Assembly (NCBI RefSeq): GCF_024137025.1
Contig: NZ_JAMYJR010000013.1
Coordinates: forward strand, 391,860 to 455,859
Reading direction: 5' to 3'
DNA from: Paractinoplanes aksuensis
Lineage (GTDB): Bacteria; Actinomycetota; Actinomycetes; Mycobacteriales; Micromonosporaceae
Length of the DNA: 64,000 bases
In this document: positions 25,326-35,738 of the stretch, in pieces
How the letters are laid out: every line of letters begins with the position of its first letter
How positions within the stretch are numbered: position 1 is the stretch's first letter
Notes under the pieces: generated by a model
Database searches by the model: none
The model's input: only the letters and a program-made list of their open reading frames with translations
Told to the model about the DNA's origin: nothing
Translations under genes and position numbers: made by a program

Positions 25326-26704
25326 CGGCGATCTACGAGATCAACACATGGCCCTGGCTCGCCGAACTCGGTCAGGAATCGCTGGCCGACGTGCCGGGCG
25401 AGGTGTGGGACGAGCTGATCGGATTCGACGCGGTCTGGCTGATGGGCGTCTGGGAACGCAGCCCGGCCGGCCTGGCCATTGCCGCGGGCAACGCCGGCCT
25501 GCAAAAGGATTTCCACGCCGCACTGCCCGATTTGTCCCCGGCGGACATTGTCGGCTCGCCTTATTGCGTACGCAATTATGTGGTCGACCAAAACCTCGGG
25601 GGCCCCGGCGCGCTGAGAGAAGCACGAGCCCAACTGAAAAGCCGAGGACTCAAATTGATCCTCGATTACGTGCCCAACCATGTCGCCCCCGACCACCCGG
25701 CGATCACCGAGCACCCCGACTGGTTCATCAACGGCACGCCCCGCGACCTGGCCGACGACCCCGGCCGCTGGTTCGCCGCCGGTGACCGCGTCATCGCCCG
25801 CGGCAAGGACCCGTACTTCCCGCCCTGGCCCGACGTCGCCCAGCTCAACGCCTTCCACCCCGGCCTGCGCGCGGCGACCCGGGACGCGCTGCGCCGGATC
25901 GCCGAGCAGTGCGACGGCGTCCGGGTCGACATGGCCATGCTGGTCTTCAACGACATCTTCGCCGGCACGTGGGGCGACCGGGCCGGCGAGCGCCCGGCCG
26001 AGGAGTTCTGGCCCTCGATCCTCGCGCAGCTGCCGGACGACTTCCTGCTCATCGCCGAGGCCTACTGGGACACCGAGTTCGCGCTGCAGCAGCAGGGCTT
26101 TGATCTCTGCTACGACAAGCGCCTGTACGACCGGCTGGCCCACGAGGACGCCGCCGCCGTCCGCGGCCACCTGACGGCCGGGCTCGACTACCAGAACAAG
26201 CTGCTGCGGTTCATCGAGAACCACGACGAGCCGCGTGCCGCCACCGCCCTGCCCGGCCCGCGGGGACGGGCCGCCGCGGTCGCCATCGCCACCCTGCCCG
26301 GCTCGACGCTGTGGCACGACGGCCAGTTCGAGGGCCGCCGGGTCAAGCTGCCGGTCTTCCTGGGCCGCTTCCCCGACGAGCCGGTCGACGAGGGGCTGCG
26401 CGACTTCTACGACCGCCTGGTCGTGTTCAAGGACGCGGGCCAGTGGCAGCTGCTCGACACCTCCGACGTGCTCGCCTGGACCTGGCAGGGCGCCGGCTCG
26501 CGCCACCTGATCGTGATCAACTTCAGCGACGAGCAGGTCTGGACCCGCGTACGGCTGCCGTGGTCGTCCACCGGGAAGCAGTGGCGCCTGACCGATCTGC
26601 TCGACGGCCGCGTGTTCGACCGCGACGGCGCCGACCTGGACAACGGCGGCCTGGTCGTCGGCCTGCCGGCCTGGGGCGTCCACGTCCTGTCCGTGAAGTC
26701 ATGA
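25322..26704 (+). CDS. GH13 alpha-amylase-family enzyme
   Basis: A 460-residue cytosolic glycoside hydrolase; no signal peptide. The four conserved GH13 regions are present: DYVPNH, GVRVDMAM (nucleophile Asp), LLIAEAYWD (acid/base Glu) and FIENHDE (transition-state Asp). The N-terminus begins directly with the barrel (MTAIYEINTWPWL), so carbohydrate-binding modules are absent, and a short C-terminal beta-domain (LIVINFSDEQVW) closes it. It is smaller than most trehalose- or glycogen-pathway GH13 enzymes and is translationally coupled to the SulP gene. Activity on alpha-glucans is likely; exact substrate unknown. Confidence 0.9.
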   Translation: MTAIYEINTWPWLAELGQESLADVPGEVWDELIGFDAVWLMGVWERSPAGLAIAAGNAGLQKDFHAALPDLSPADIVGSPYCVRNYVVDQNLGGPGALREARAQLKSRGLKLILDYVPNHVAPDHPAITEHPDWFINGTPRDLADDPGRWFAAGDRVIARGKDPYFPPWPDVAQLNAFHPGLRAATRDALRRIAEQCDGVRVDMAMLVFNDIFAGTWGDRAGERPAEEFWPSILAQLPDDFLLIAEAYWDTEFALQQQGFDLCYDKRLYDRLAHEDAAAVRGHLTAGLDYQNKLLRFIENHDEPRAATALPGPRGRAAAVAIATLPGSTLWHDGQFEGRRVKLPVFLGRFPDEPVDEGLRDFYDRLVVFKDAGQWQLLDTSDVLAWTWQGAGSRHLIVINFSDEQVWTRVRLPWSSTGKQWRLTDLLDGRVFDRDGADLDNGGLVVGLPAWGVHVLSVKS

Positions 26705-26802
26705 CCGTCACAGAGCAGAGAACCAGTCGTTCTACAGATCCCGTACGAGGATGGGAGACGGCAAGGTGAAGGCGATCCACTCGTAAAAACCTGGGGGAGC
26801 AC

Positions 26803-27501
26803 ATGAAACCGACCATCGTCCTCGTGCACGGCGCGTTCGCCGAGTCGGCCAGCTGGGACGGCGTGATCAAACTGCTGCTGGCGGACGGCTACCCGGCGGT
26901 GGCCGTGGGCAACCCGCTGCGTGGCGTCAAGTACGACTCCGACTATCTGCGGGCCACGCTCGGCTCGATCCAGGGCGACGTCGTGCTGGTCGGCCACTCG
27001 TACGGCGGCATGCTCATCACCAACGCCGCCACCGGCGTACCCAACGTCAAGTCGCTGGTCTACGTGGGCGCGTTCGCCCCCGACCAGGGCGAGAGCGCGG
27101 GCGACCTGGCCGGCAAGTTCCCGGGCAGCACGCTCGGCGAGACGCTCAACCCGGTCAAGCTGCCCGACGGCAGCACCGACATGTACATCAAGCAGGACGT
27201 CTACCACCACCAGTTCGCCGCCGACTCGTCGCCCGCCGACGCCGCCGTCTGGGCCGTCACCCAGCGCCCGATCACCGAGGGCGCGCTGGGCGAGGCGTCC
27301 CCGGGCGAGGCGGCCTGGAAGTCGGTCCCGTCCTGGTTCCTGTTCGGCGACCAGGACCTCAACATCCCGGTCGCTTCGCACCGCTTCATGGCCGAGCGGG
27401 CCGGCTCGCGCCGCACGGTCGAACTGGCCGGCGGCTCGCACACGGTGGCGATTCCCGAGGCGGCCGCGCTGGTCGACCTCATCCGCGAGGCCGCCGCATG
27501 A
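26803..27501 (+). CDS. Alpha/beta-hydrolase (EstC-like esterase)
   Basis: A 232-residue hydrolase without signal peptide. VLVHGAFAESASWDGV gives the oxyanion loop, VLVGHSYGGMLI the nucleophile Ser, FGDQDLNIP the acid and GGSHTVAIP the His, so the triad is complete. GGGGGAG upstream of the ATG serves as ribosome-binding site. Proteins of this short type are frequent in actinomycetes as esterases or as detoxifying enzymes. The next gene is on the same strand 14 bp away but unrelated in function. Confidence 0.9.
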   Translation: MKPTIVLVHGAFAESASWDGVIKLLLADGYPAVAVGNPLRGVKYDSDYLRATLGSIQGDVVLVGHSYGGMLITNAATGVPNVKSLVYVGAFAPDQGESAGDLAGKFPGSTLGETLNPVKLPDGSTDMYIKQDVYHHQFAADSSPADAAVWAVTQRPITEGALGEASPGEAAWKSVPSWFLFGDQDLNIPVASHRFMAERAGSRRTVELAGGSHTVAIPEAAALVDLIREAAA

Positions 27502-27515
27502 AATAACGTCGTCGC

Positions 27516-28577
27516 ATGACGACGGTGCTCGACAATCGCGCGCTCAACCGGGCCCTGCTCGCCCGCCAGATGCTCGACCGCCGGCACACCGGGCCGGCGG
27601 TCGACGCGGTGCGGCACCTGATCGGTCTGCAGGCGCAGGAACCGCACGAGCCGTACGTCGGCCTGTGGAGCCGGCTCGACGGGTTCGAGCCGGCCGAACT
27701 GGTCGAGTTGCTCGAGAGCCGCCAGGTCGTGCGCACGCTGCTGATGCGGCGCACGATCCACCTGGTCACGGCCGAGGACTGTCTCGAGCTGCGCGAACTG
27801 CACCAGCCGATGCTCGAGGCGCGGGTGCGGGCCGTGCTGCGCCGCGACCTCGAAGGGGTCGATCTGGGCGAGTTGGCCGCGGCCGGGTTGCCGCATTTCG
27901 CGCGTACGCCGAGCTTGCTGTCCGAAGTGGGCCGAGCCGTCGGTGAGCGGTGGCCCGAGGTGCCGGCCCGCGTGCTCGGGGACGCGCTCAGCTCGTACGT
28001 GCCGCTGGTGCAGGTGCCACCCCGGGGCGTCTGGGGCAAGTCGGCGCCGGCCCGCAACACGACGATCGAGGCCTGGCTGGGCCGGCCGGTGCCACCGGCC
28101 GGCACCGCCGACGACCTTGTGCTGCGTTACCTGCGGGCATTCGGGCCGGCCGCGTCGGCCGACATCCGGGCCTGGTCGGGGCTGAGCGGCCTGCGCGAGT
28201 CGATCAAACGGCTGCGCCCACAACTGCGCAGCTTCCGCGACCAGCGGGGTCGCGAGCTGCTCGACGTGCTCGACGGGCCGCTGCCCGATCCGGATCAGCC
28301 GGTGCCGCCGCGTTTCCTGCCCGCCTTCGACAACGTGGTGCTCGGGTTCGACGACCGCAGCCGGGTCATCGACCACGCGTACCGCGGGCACAGCGTCGAG
28401 GGTGCCCGGTTCCTGCTGGTCGACGGGCGGGTGGCCGGCAGGTGGACGCTGACCGGCGACACCCTGCGGGTGCTCCTGTTCCACCCGGTCGACGTCGATC
28501 CGGTGGTCGCCGAGGCGGAGGAACTGCTCGCGTGGCACGGCGTCGACGGACGTACTGTCATAGATGTCCGCGAATGA
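27516..28577 (+). CDS. Winged-helix DNA-binding domain protein (HTH_42 type)
   Basis: A 353-residue member of the YcaQ/AlkX-like winged-helix group. Signs are the N-terminal NRALLARQMLDRR, then DAVRHLIGLQAQEPHEPYVGLWSRL, LMRRTIHLVTAEDC, FLPAFDNVVLGFDDRSRVI and a C-terminal WTLTGDTLRVLLF. The family includes DNA glycosylases that unhook interstrand crosslinks and many uncharacterised actinobacterial copies. The catalytic QxQ/QxD-type motif is represented here by the QAQEP segment near residue 38. The assignment to the family is good; glycosylase activity is an inference. Confidence 0.82.
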   Translation: MTTVLDNRALNRALLARQMLDRRHTGPAVDAVRHLIGLQAQEPHEPYVGLWSRLDGFEPAELVELLESRQVVRTLLMRRTIHLVTAEDCLELRELHQPMLEARVRAVLRRDLEGVDLGELAAAGLPHFARTPSLLSEVGRAVGERWPEVPARVLGDALSSYVPLVQVPPRGVWGKSAPARNTTIEAWLGRPVPPAGTADDLVLRYLRAFGPAASADIRAWSGLSGLRESIKRLRPQLRSFRDQRGRELLDVLDGPLPDPDQPVPPRFLPAFDNVVLGFDDRSRVIDHAYRGHSVEGARFLLVDGRVAGRWTLTGDTLRVLLFHPVDVDPVVAEAEELLAWHGVDGRTVIDVRE

Positions 28578-28594
28578 CGGGGGGAGAAGCAGTC

Positions 28595-29773
<1,179 letters not shown>

Positions 29774-29807
29774 TCGGCGGGGCGGGGGGTTTGGCAAGCT
29801 TCCGGGG

Positions 29808-30155
29808 GTGGAAGCACTCCGGCTGATCCTGCTCTTCGTCCACCTCATCGGGTTCGCGCTGCTGCTCGGCGGGGCGGTCGCCCAGCTGCTCAGCGGCAAG
29901 ATCCGGATCAATCCGGCCGTGCTGTGGGGCTCGGTGATCCAGCTGCTGTCGGGGCTGGCCCTGGCCGCGCCGCTGCGGGGTGGCGGGGATGACGAGCCCA
30001 GCCCGGTCAAGCTGGGCGTCAAGCTGCTGATCGCGATCCTGATCTTCATCATGGTCTTCATTCCGCGCAAGCGCGAGGCCGTGAACAAGGGGCACTTCAT
30101 CGGCATCATCACGCTGACCGTCGTCAACGCCGCGGTCGCCGTCTTCTGGCGCTGA
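29808..30155 (+). CDS. Small integral membrane protein
   Basis: A 115-residue protein with four predicted membrane segments: LILLFVHLIGFALLLGGAVA, AVLWGSVIQLLSGLALAAPL, VKLGVKLLIAILIFIMVFI and FIGIITLTVVNAAVAVFW. The GTG start is preceded by a G-rich stretch. No enzyme motif is seen. Similar small four-helix proteins are common in actinomycetes and remain uncharacterised. Confidence 0.78.
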   Translation: MEALRLILLFVHLIGFALLLGGAVAQLLSGKIRINPAVLWGSVIQLLSGLALAAPLRGGGDDEPSPVKLGVKLLIAILIFIMVFIPRKREAVNKGHFIGIITLTVVNAAVAVFWR

Positions 30156-30633
30156 CCCAGCCCCTGTCGCCGGGTGTGGCGGTCGCTCTGCGTGCCTCCG
30201 CTCACCTTGCGGGCAGTGATTCGTGCGACAAAGCGCAGCGCGCCATTTCGCGCCCTTTTCCGCGGGCCCGGGTCTTCGACCAGATCGTCGCCCGGATCGG
30301 AGTCAGGTGAACGGATGATCTTCGGCGGCCGAATGGCGGCTCTCGGTTTCCGGGAAATGAACGGAAGGACCCCGCTGGGTCCGAATCGACTTCGCGGCGC
30401 ACCCAAGCACCTCATCTGAGCTGCTAAAACGGTCATTGTTCCGGCCGCGCACGGAACGTCCGTTTTCGGCGGTGGCGTCGCAACAACCGGCATTGCCGGG
30501 TACGTTTTTGTGGTGGAAACAATGGCGTCGGGACTGTCGATCAGATTCTTATGTGAATCATAGATTCGCTGTGTATGGTCCCGACCGCAGGTTGATCAAC
30601 TTCGCTTCGCCACGCCTTCAGGAGCGTTCCGCC
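30156..30633. other. 478-bp intergenic stretch with AT-rich promoter-like patch
   Basis: No convincing gene. The last hundred bases are unusually AT-rich for this window (GATTCTTATGTGAATCATAG near 30,544-30,563), containing a short GATTC/GAATC inverted repeat. This probably holds the promoter of the glycosyltransferase gene. A TCGGGAC/GTCCCGA pair flanks the AT-rich patch. Confidence 0.5.
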
Positions 30634-31563
30634 ATGGCCGACAGTATCGACGTCAGCGTCGTCATCCCTACGCACAGCGAGCGCCGGTGGGCCTCACTGT
30701 GTCGTACGGTCGCCTCCGCCCAGGCCCAGCTGGTGACGCCGGTCGAAATCATCGTCGTGGTCGATCACAACCCGGAGCTGTTCGAGCGGGCCAAGGGCGA
30801 GTTCGCCGGCGTCACCGTGCTTGAGAACGAGTCGGCTCAGGGCGCCTCGGGCAACCGCAACACCGGCGCCTTCCACGCCCGCTCCGAGCTGATCGCCTTC
30901 CTCGACGACGACACCGTGGCCCACCCGACCTGGCTCGGTCACCTGGCCGCGCCGTTCAGCGACCCGGCCGTGGTCGGCGCGGGTGGACTGATCGTGCCGG
31001 CCTGGGCCGACCACCGCCCGTCGTGGCTGCCGGACGAGCTGCTCTGGACGGTCGGGGTGTCGTACGCGGGAATGCCGACCTCGATCGCCGAGATCCGCAA
31101 TGTCTGGTCGGCCAGCATGATGATCCGCCGGGAGGCGTTCGAGCGGGTGGGCGGTTTCCGGGTCGGCTTCGGCAAGCTGGGCGACCAGAACCGGCCCGAG
31201 GACACCGAGCTCTGCCTGCGGATCAGCGCCGAGACCGGTGGCCACTGGATGTACGTGCCGGACTCGGTCATCGAGCACGACGTGCCGCTCGACCGGTCGA
31301 CGTTCCGGTTCTTCCTGCGCCGCTGCTTCGCCGAGGGCCGGGGCAAGGTGCAGATGGCCGGTCTGCTGCCGCGCGACCAGAAGCTCGGCGCCGAGCAGGA
31401 CTACCTGCGCCGTACCCTGCCCCGCGCGGTCGCCCGCAACATCAAGGCGGCCACCCTGGGCCGGGGCGGCTACCACGCGCTGCGGGCGGTCACGGTGATC
31501 GCGGCGGTGGCCGCGGCGGGTGTCGGCGGCGGCGTCGAGGCGCTGGCCGCCACTCGCGCTTGA
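30634..31563 (+). CDS. Family 2 glycosyltransferase
   Basis: A 309-residue GT-A fold enzyme. The ATG was chosen because CAGGAGCG precedes it and the fold begins right after (VSVVIPTHSERRWASLCRTVASA); a longer upstream frame reads as non-coding. The nucleotide-sugar metal motif is FLDDDTVAHPTW, and EDTELCLRIS is the ED motif of the acceptor side. A hydrophobic C-terminus (VIAAVAAAGVGGGVEALAA) may attach it to the membrane. The acceptor is unknown; it stands alone, not in a polysaccharide cluster. Confidence 0.9.
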   Translation: MADSIDVSVVIPTHSERRWASLCRTVASAQAQLVTPVEIIVVVDHNPELFERAKGEFAGVTVLENESAQGASGNRNTGAFHARSELIAFLDDDTVAHPTWLGHLAAPFSDPAVVGAGGLIVPAWADHRPSWLPDELLWTVGVSYAGMPTSIAEIRNVWSASMMIRREAFERVGGFRVGFGKLGDQNRPEDTELCLRISAETGGHWMYVPDSVIEHDVPLDRSTFRFFLRRCFAEGRGKVQMAGLLPRDQKLGAEQDYLRRTLPRAVARNIKAATLGRGGYHALRAVTVIAAVAAAGVGGGVEALAATRA

Positions 31564-31630
31564 TCTGCTGCGCGCGGTCCGGTCAGCCATTGGTCGATCC
31601 CGATTAACCCGGGCTTCGTAGCCTCCGGCC

Positions 31631-32818
31631 ATGCGAAAGATCGTCCGCAACCTCGTGGCCGGGACCGGTGTCCTGGCCCTCACCCTGTCGCTGGCCGGCA
31701 CCGCCTCGTACGCGGCCGGCCACCAGGTCTCCAAGCCCACGCTCACCGGCTGGGCCGCGCTGCCCGCCGGCACCTTCGTCCCGGGCAGCGAGCAGTCCGG
31801 CGCGCTGGTCACCGGCAACCTCAACGGCTTCACCGCGCCCTTCGCGGACCAGCCGATCCAGGGCTTCTCGGGGATCGCCGACAACGGGGACGGCACCTTC
31901 GACGTGCTCTCCGACAACGGCTACGGCAACCAGGCCAACTCGGGCGACTTCCTGCTGCGCGTGCAGCGGCTGGCCCCGGTCTTCCGCACCGGACAGGTCG
32001 ACGTGCTCGGCGGCGTCAACCTGACCGACCCGGACAAGCTGATCCCGTGGGCCCTGACCCGCCCGGACCGGGTGCTGACGGGCGCCGACTTCGACCCCGA
32101 GTCGATCCAGAAGCGGCCCGACGGCTCGTTCTGGATCGGTGACGAGTTCGGCCCGTACCTGCTGCACTTCGACCGCGCGGGCCGGCTGCTCGACGCCCCG
32201 GTCGCGCTCGACGGCGTGACCGCGCCCGAGACCGCCGCCCGCACCGGCGCCACGGCGACCGCCCGCAGCAGCAAGGGCTTCGAGGGCCTGGCCCAGTCGC
32301 CCGACGGCCGCTACCTGTACGCGCTGCTCGAGGGCTCGATCACCGGGGACCCGGCCGGCGCGCTGCGGCTCAACGAGTTCGACCTGCGGGCCAAGAAATA
32401 CACCGGGAAGCGCTGGACCTACCAGCTCGACAACCCGGACTTCGCCATCGGTGACGCGATCGCCGTCGACCGGAACCGTTTCCTGATCATCGAGCGCGAC
32501 AACGGCCAGGGCGCGACGGCCGTGGTCAAGAAGATCTACCTGGCCACCCGGCGCGGCGACCGGCTGGACAAGACGCTGCTGGTCGACCTGATGAACGTGG
32601 CCAACCCGCGCCGGGTCGGCGGCTTCGGCCCGACCTTCACGTTCCCGTTCCAGACCATCGAGGACGTCGTGATCCTGGACGACCGCACGATCGCCGTCCT
32701 CAACGACAACAACTTCCCGTTCTCGACCGGCCGCAGCGCCACCGCGGCCGACAACAACGAGTGGATCACCATCGCGCTGCCGAAGTCCCTCGATGCGGAC
32801 GAGCGCCTGCTCAAGTAA
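31631..32818 (+). CDS. Secreted esterase-like phytase-family protein
   Basis: A 395-residue protein with a clear Sec signal peptide (MRKIVRN then LVAGTGVLALTLSLAGTASYAA, cleavage near 29). The mature part matches the 'esterase-like activity of phytase' domain: GFSGIADNGDGTFDVLSDNG, FDPESIQKRPDGSFWIGDEFGPYLLHFD, GFEGLAQSPDGRYLYALLEG and ILDDRTIAVLNDNNFPFS. This is a beta-propeller type fold. It is extracellular and probably hydrolyses phosphate esters. A strong hairpin terminator follows. Confidence 0.9.
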   Translation: MRKIVRNLVAGTGVLALTLSLAGTASYAAGHQVSKPTLTGWAALPAGTFVPGSEQSGALVTGNLNGFTAPFADQPIQGFSGIADNGDGTFDVLSDNGYGNQANSGDFLLRVQRLAPVFRTGQVDVLGGVNLTDPDKLIPWALTRPDRVLTGADFDPESIQKRPDGSFWIGDEFGPYLLHFDRAGRLLDAPVALDGVTAPETAARTGATATARSSKGFEGLAQSPDGRYLYALLEGSITGDPAGALRLNEFDLRAKKYTGKRWTYQLDNPDFAIGDAIAVDRNRFLIIERDNGQGATAVVKKIYLATRRGDRLDKTLLVDLMNVANPRRVGGFGPTFTFPFQTIEDVVILDDRTIAVLNDNNFPFSTGRSATAADNNEWITIALPKSLDADERLLK

Positions 32819-32834
32819 GCCTGAACGGGTCCCC

Positions 32835-32868
32835 GAGCGCCCGGCCGCCTTCTGGTGGCCGGGCGCTC
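32835..32868 (+). terminator. Rho-independent-like terminator
   Basis: A perfect 12-bp stem, GAGCGCCCGGCC with GGCCGGGCGCTC, encloses a 10-base loop and is followed by GCTTTGTTT. It begins 17 bp after the phytase-like gene's stop. Confidence 0.85.
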
Positions 32869-33151
32869 GCTTTGTTTCGTTAACCACACTCTCCGATACC
32901 GCTGCGCACCTTTGAACCTAGCCTCCTAGGATGCTTAAGCGGAGTCGCCTGGCATCGCACCGAGCGTGGCGCGGAGAGTTCGGCTGATTCCCATGGCGGT
33001 CGGATCGCCGTCACCTGGGGTGACCGCGTTCAGCCATCGACAAGAGTGGACGGCGGGATCGGCCGGCGGGCCGGCGCGGAATGGACTGGTGGGGGAGGCC
33101 CCCGGTGGGCCGCGCGGGAGAGACTCTTCGTCAACCCCGAATGTCTAAAGT
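32869..33151. other. Intergenic stretch without recognisable gene
   Basis: About 280 bases (over 400 between stop and next start) between the phytase-like gene terminator and the TetR operator. No reading frame with convincing codon bias or homology is seen; a short CCTAG/CTAGG inverted repeat lies near 32,918-32,931. It may carry 5' regulatory sequence. Confidence 0.4.
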
Positions 33152-33165
33152 GGAGTGATCACTCC
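33152..33165. promoter_or_regulatory. Perfect 14-bp palindrome, probable TetR operator
   Basis: GGAGTGATCACTCC is a perfect inverted repeat 74 bp upstream of the TetR-type gene, followed by GTTACAAAGG. The form is typical of operators bound by autoregulating TetR/AcrR proteins. Confidence 0.7.
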
Positions 33166-33239
33166 GTTACAAAGGGGACGCTAGGCTGATGAACGGTCAA
33201 GCGGCTCTCAAAGTGACATACCGGACAGGAGTGTGAATC

Positions 33240-33800
33240 ATGACCGCACGCGCGCCGCGTGCTGATGCGTTGCGTAATCGGTCCCGCGTGCTGGCCGCGG
33301 CCGAGCAAGTGTTCGTGGCGCGAGGCACGGCGGTCTCCACGGAAGCGGTCGCCCGCGCGGCCGGCGTCGGCATCGGCACCGTCTTCCGGCACTTCCCGAC
33401 CAAGGCCGCCCTCATCGAGGCGGTCTTCCGCGAGCGCCTGAGACGCTTCGGCGAGGAAGCCGACCAACTGGTCGAGGCCGACGACGCGGGCCAGGCCATC
33501 TGGATCTTCCTGAGCCGGGTGGCCGAGGTGGCCGCGGGCAAACAGGCCTGGGCCGACGCCTTCGCCGCGACCAACCTGCGCGACGCCCTCACCCCGGCCC
33601 GCGAACAGCTGCCGCGCGCGCTGGGCTCCCTGCTGTCCCGGGCCCAGGAACAGGGTGCGATCCGCCCCGACGTGACCGTCGCCGAGCTGGTCGCCCTCAT
33701 GCTCGCCGTCTCCCGAGTCCCCGAACTGGACGCCGAGGGCGCCGCCCTGCGAGCCCGCGTCCTCACCATCGTCTTCGACGGCCTCCGTCCACAACCGTAG
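33240..33800 (+). CDS. TetR/AcrR-family transcriptional regulator
   Basis: A 186-residue repressor. The N-terminal helix-turn-helix is typical: RVLAAAEQVFVARGTAVSTEAVARAAGVGIGTVFRHFPTKAALIEAVF. The all-helical C-terminal half should bind a ligand (TetR_C type). The palindrome about 75 bp upstream is the likely autoregulatory operator. The following genes (hypothetical protein, then acyl-CoA synthetase) run in the same direction with 9-bp and overlapping junctions, so it may control its own operon including the synthetase. Confidence 0.9.
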   Translation: MTARAPRADALRNRSRVLAAAEQVFVARGTAVSTEAVARAAGVGIGTVFRHFPTKAALIEAVFRERLRRFGEEADQLVEADDAGQAIWIFLSRVAEVAAGKQAWADAFAATNLRDALTPAREQLPRALGSLLSRAQEQGAIRPDVTVAELVALMLAVSRVPELDAEGAALRARVLTIVFDGLRPQP

Positions 33801-33809
33801 GGTGGGCGG

Positions 33810-34388
33810 ATGCCCGCGCTCACCGTTGCCTGGATCGACGATCATTACGACCGGGAGAACGCGGGCGTCGGGCGCAGCCGTTTCGCCGAACACGTGTGGG
33901 TGCACGCCAAAGAGTTCGACGACTGCTGGGGCGACATCTCCCCGGTCAACTTCGCCTGCGTGGCCTGGCGGCTGGCCACCGCCCCGCATCTCGACCCGGG
34001 ATTCGTACGACTTCACCGCCGCGTTTTGCGAGCCGAGTGCCGCCGCAACACCTGGGACGGGTCGCTCACCGTCGCCGTTGATCTCGTCGCGCCCTGGCCG
34101 GGCGAGCTGACCGCCTCCCGCGACTGGACCCGGGACCGCGGCTGGCGCGGCTGGCCCGAGACGTTCGGCCAGTTCCTCACGCCCTCGGCCGAGGAGCTCA
34201 GCCGCATCCCGCACCTGCGCTCCACCCTGACCGCCGAGGCGCCGCTGCCGCTGGCCGGACTGCCCAAGATCCCTGAGGACGCCGGTCCGGAGCTGCCCGA
34301 TCTGGCCGAGCGCACGGTCGCCGTGCTCGTGCGCGAGCTCAACGACCTGCTCGCCCCGCTCGTCACCCGGCTGGAGGAGGCCCGGTGA
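33810..34388 (+). CDS. Hypothetical protein
   Basis: A 192-residue soluble protein of unknown function, 9 bp after the TetR gene and overlapping the next gene by 4 bp, so clearly part of that operon. It has conserved-looking aromatic/acidic patches (FAEHVWVHAKEFDDCWGDISPVNFACVAWRLATAP) and a helical C-terminus (LAERTVAVLVRELNDLLAPLV). No motif or family is recognised. The context suggests a role beside acyl-CoA ligation or its regulation, without direct evidence. Confidence 0.7.
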   Translation: MPALTVAWIDDHYDRENAGVGRSRFAEHVWVHAKEFDDCWGDISPVNFACVAWRLATAPHLDPGFVRLHRRVLRAECRRNTWDGSLTVAVDLVAPWPGELTASRDWTRDRGWRGWPETFGQFLTPSAEELSRIPHLRSTLTAEAPLPLAGLPKIPEDAGPELPDLAERTVAVLVRELNDLLAPLVTRLEEAR

Positions 34389-35710
34389 CCCGACTGCTGG
34401 GAGCCCTGCACGACGCCGCCGAGCAGACCGATGCCGTACGCGACCCGGATTCGAGCCTGTCGCGGCACCAGCTGCTCGAACGGGCGTCGGCCGTGGCCGC
34501 CGGGATCGCCGGGCGCCGCATGGTGGCCGTGCGGGCCACGCCCACCCTCGACACGATCGTCGTGATCACCGGGGCGTTGCTGGCCGGCGTGCCCGTCGTA
34601 CCGGTGCCACCCGACGCCGGCGAGCTGGAGCGAGCCCACATCCTGGCCGACTCGGGCGCCGAGCTGATCGACGCGCGGGTCGCCGGACCCGACCGCGGTG
34701 TGCCCGGCGAGCCCGACCCCGGCGCGCCGGCCCTGATCCTCTACACGAGCGGCACCACCGGCCCGCCCAAGGGCGCCGTCATCTCGCGCCGGGCGCTGGC
34801 CGCCGACCTCGACGCGCTGGCCCAGGTCTGGCAGTGGACCCCCGACGACACTCTTGTGCACGGCTTGCCGCTGTTCCATGTGCACGGCTTGGTGCTGGGT
34901 GTGCTCGGCCCCTTGCGGATCGGCTCGCGGCTCGCGCACACCGGCAAACCCACCCCGCAGGCGTACGCGGCCACGCCCGGCACGATGTATTTCGGCGTCC
35001 CCACCGTCTGGTCGCGGGTGTGCGCCGCCCCGGCCGAGGCCCGCGCCCTGCGCCCGGCTCGCCTGCTCGTCTCCGGCAGCGCGCCGCTGCCCGCCCCCGT
35101 CTTCGACTCGCTGCGCGAGCTGACCGGCCAGGCCCCGGTCGAGCGCTACGGCATGACCGAAACCCTGATCACGGTGAGCGCCCGGGCCGACGGCGAGCGC
35201 CGCCCGGGCCAGGTCGGCCGCCCGGTCCCCGGCGTCGAGACGCGCCTGGTCGGCGACGCCGGCGACCCGCTGGACGAGCCGGACACGATCGGCCACCTGC
35301 AGGTGCGCGGGTCCACCCTGTTCGACGGCTACCTGGGCCAGGACCGGCCCGAGGGCTGGTTCGCCACCGGCGACGTCGCCACGATCGGCGCCGACGGCTG
35401 GCACCGCATCGTCGGCCGCGCCTCGACCGACCTGATCAAGACCGGCGGCTACCGGGTCGGCGCGGGTGAGGTCGAGGACGCGTTGCTCCTGCACCCCGCG
35501 GTCCGCGAGGCCGCCGTCGTCGGGACCCCGCACCCGGACCTGGGCGAGCAGATCACCGCGTACGTCGTGGCCGAAGGCGCCACCGAGCGCGACCTGATCG
35601 CCTGGGTCGCCGACTGCCTGGCCGCCCACAAACGGCCGCGGACCGTGCGGCTGCTCGACGCGCTGCCGCGCAACGCCATGGGCAAGGTCCAGAAGGGAGC
35701 CCTGCGGTGA
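34385..35710 (+). CDS. Acyl-CoA synthetase (malonyl-CoA synthetase-like)
   Basis: A 441-residue AMP-forming ligase starting at GTG inside the previous stop (GTGA). The P-loop YTSGTTGPPKGAVISRR, GLPLFHVHGLVLGVLGPL, FGVPTVWSRV, ERYGMTETLITVSARADGERRPGQVG, GWFATGDVATI and the C-terminal Lys motif NAMGKVQKGALR are present. Overall pattern and short length resemble MatB malonyl-CoA synthetases more than long-chain ligases. The substrate remains to be fixed. It is probably under control of the TetR regulator two genes upstream. Confidence 0.88.
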   Translation: MTRLLGALHDAAEQTDAVRDPDSSLSRHQLLERASAVAAGIAGRRMVAVRATPTLDTIVVITGALLAGVPVVPVPPDAGELERAHILADSGAELIDARVAGPDRGVPGEPDPGAPALILYTSGTTGPPKGAVISRRALAADLDALAQVWQWTPDDTLVHGLPLFHVHGLVLGVLGPLRIGSRLAHTGKPTPQAYAATPGTMYFGVPTVWSRVCAAPAEARALRPARLLVSGSAPLPAPVFDSLRELTGQAPVERYGMTETLITVSARADGERRPGQVGRPVPGVETRLVGDAGDPLDEPDTIGHLQVRGSTLFDGYLGQDRPEGWFATGDVATIGADGWHRIVGRASTDLIKTGGYRVGAGEVEDALLLHPAVREAAVVGTPHPDLGEQITAYVVAEGATERDLIAWVADCLAAHKRPRTVRLLDALPRNAMGKVQKGALR

Positions 35711-35738
35711 GCCCGCAACTGGTGCTGCGCATCGACCG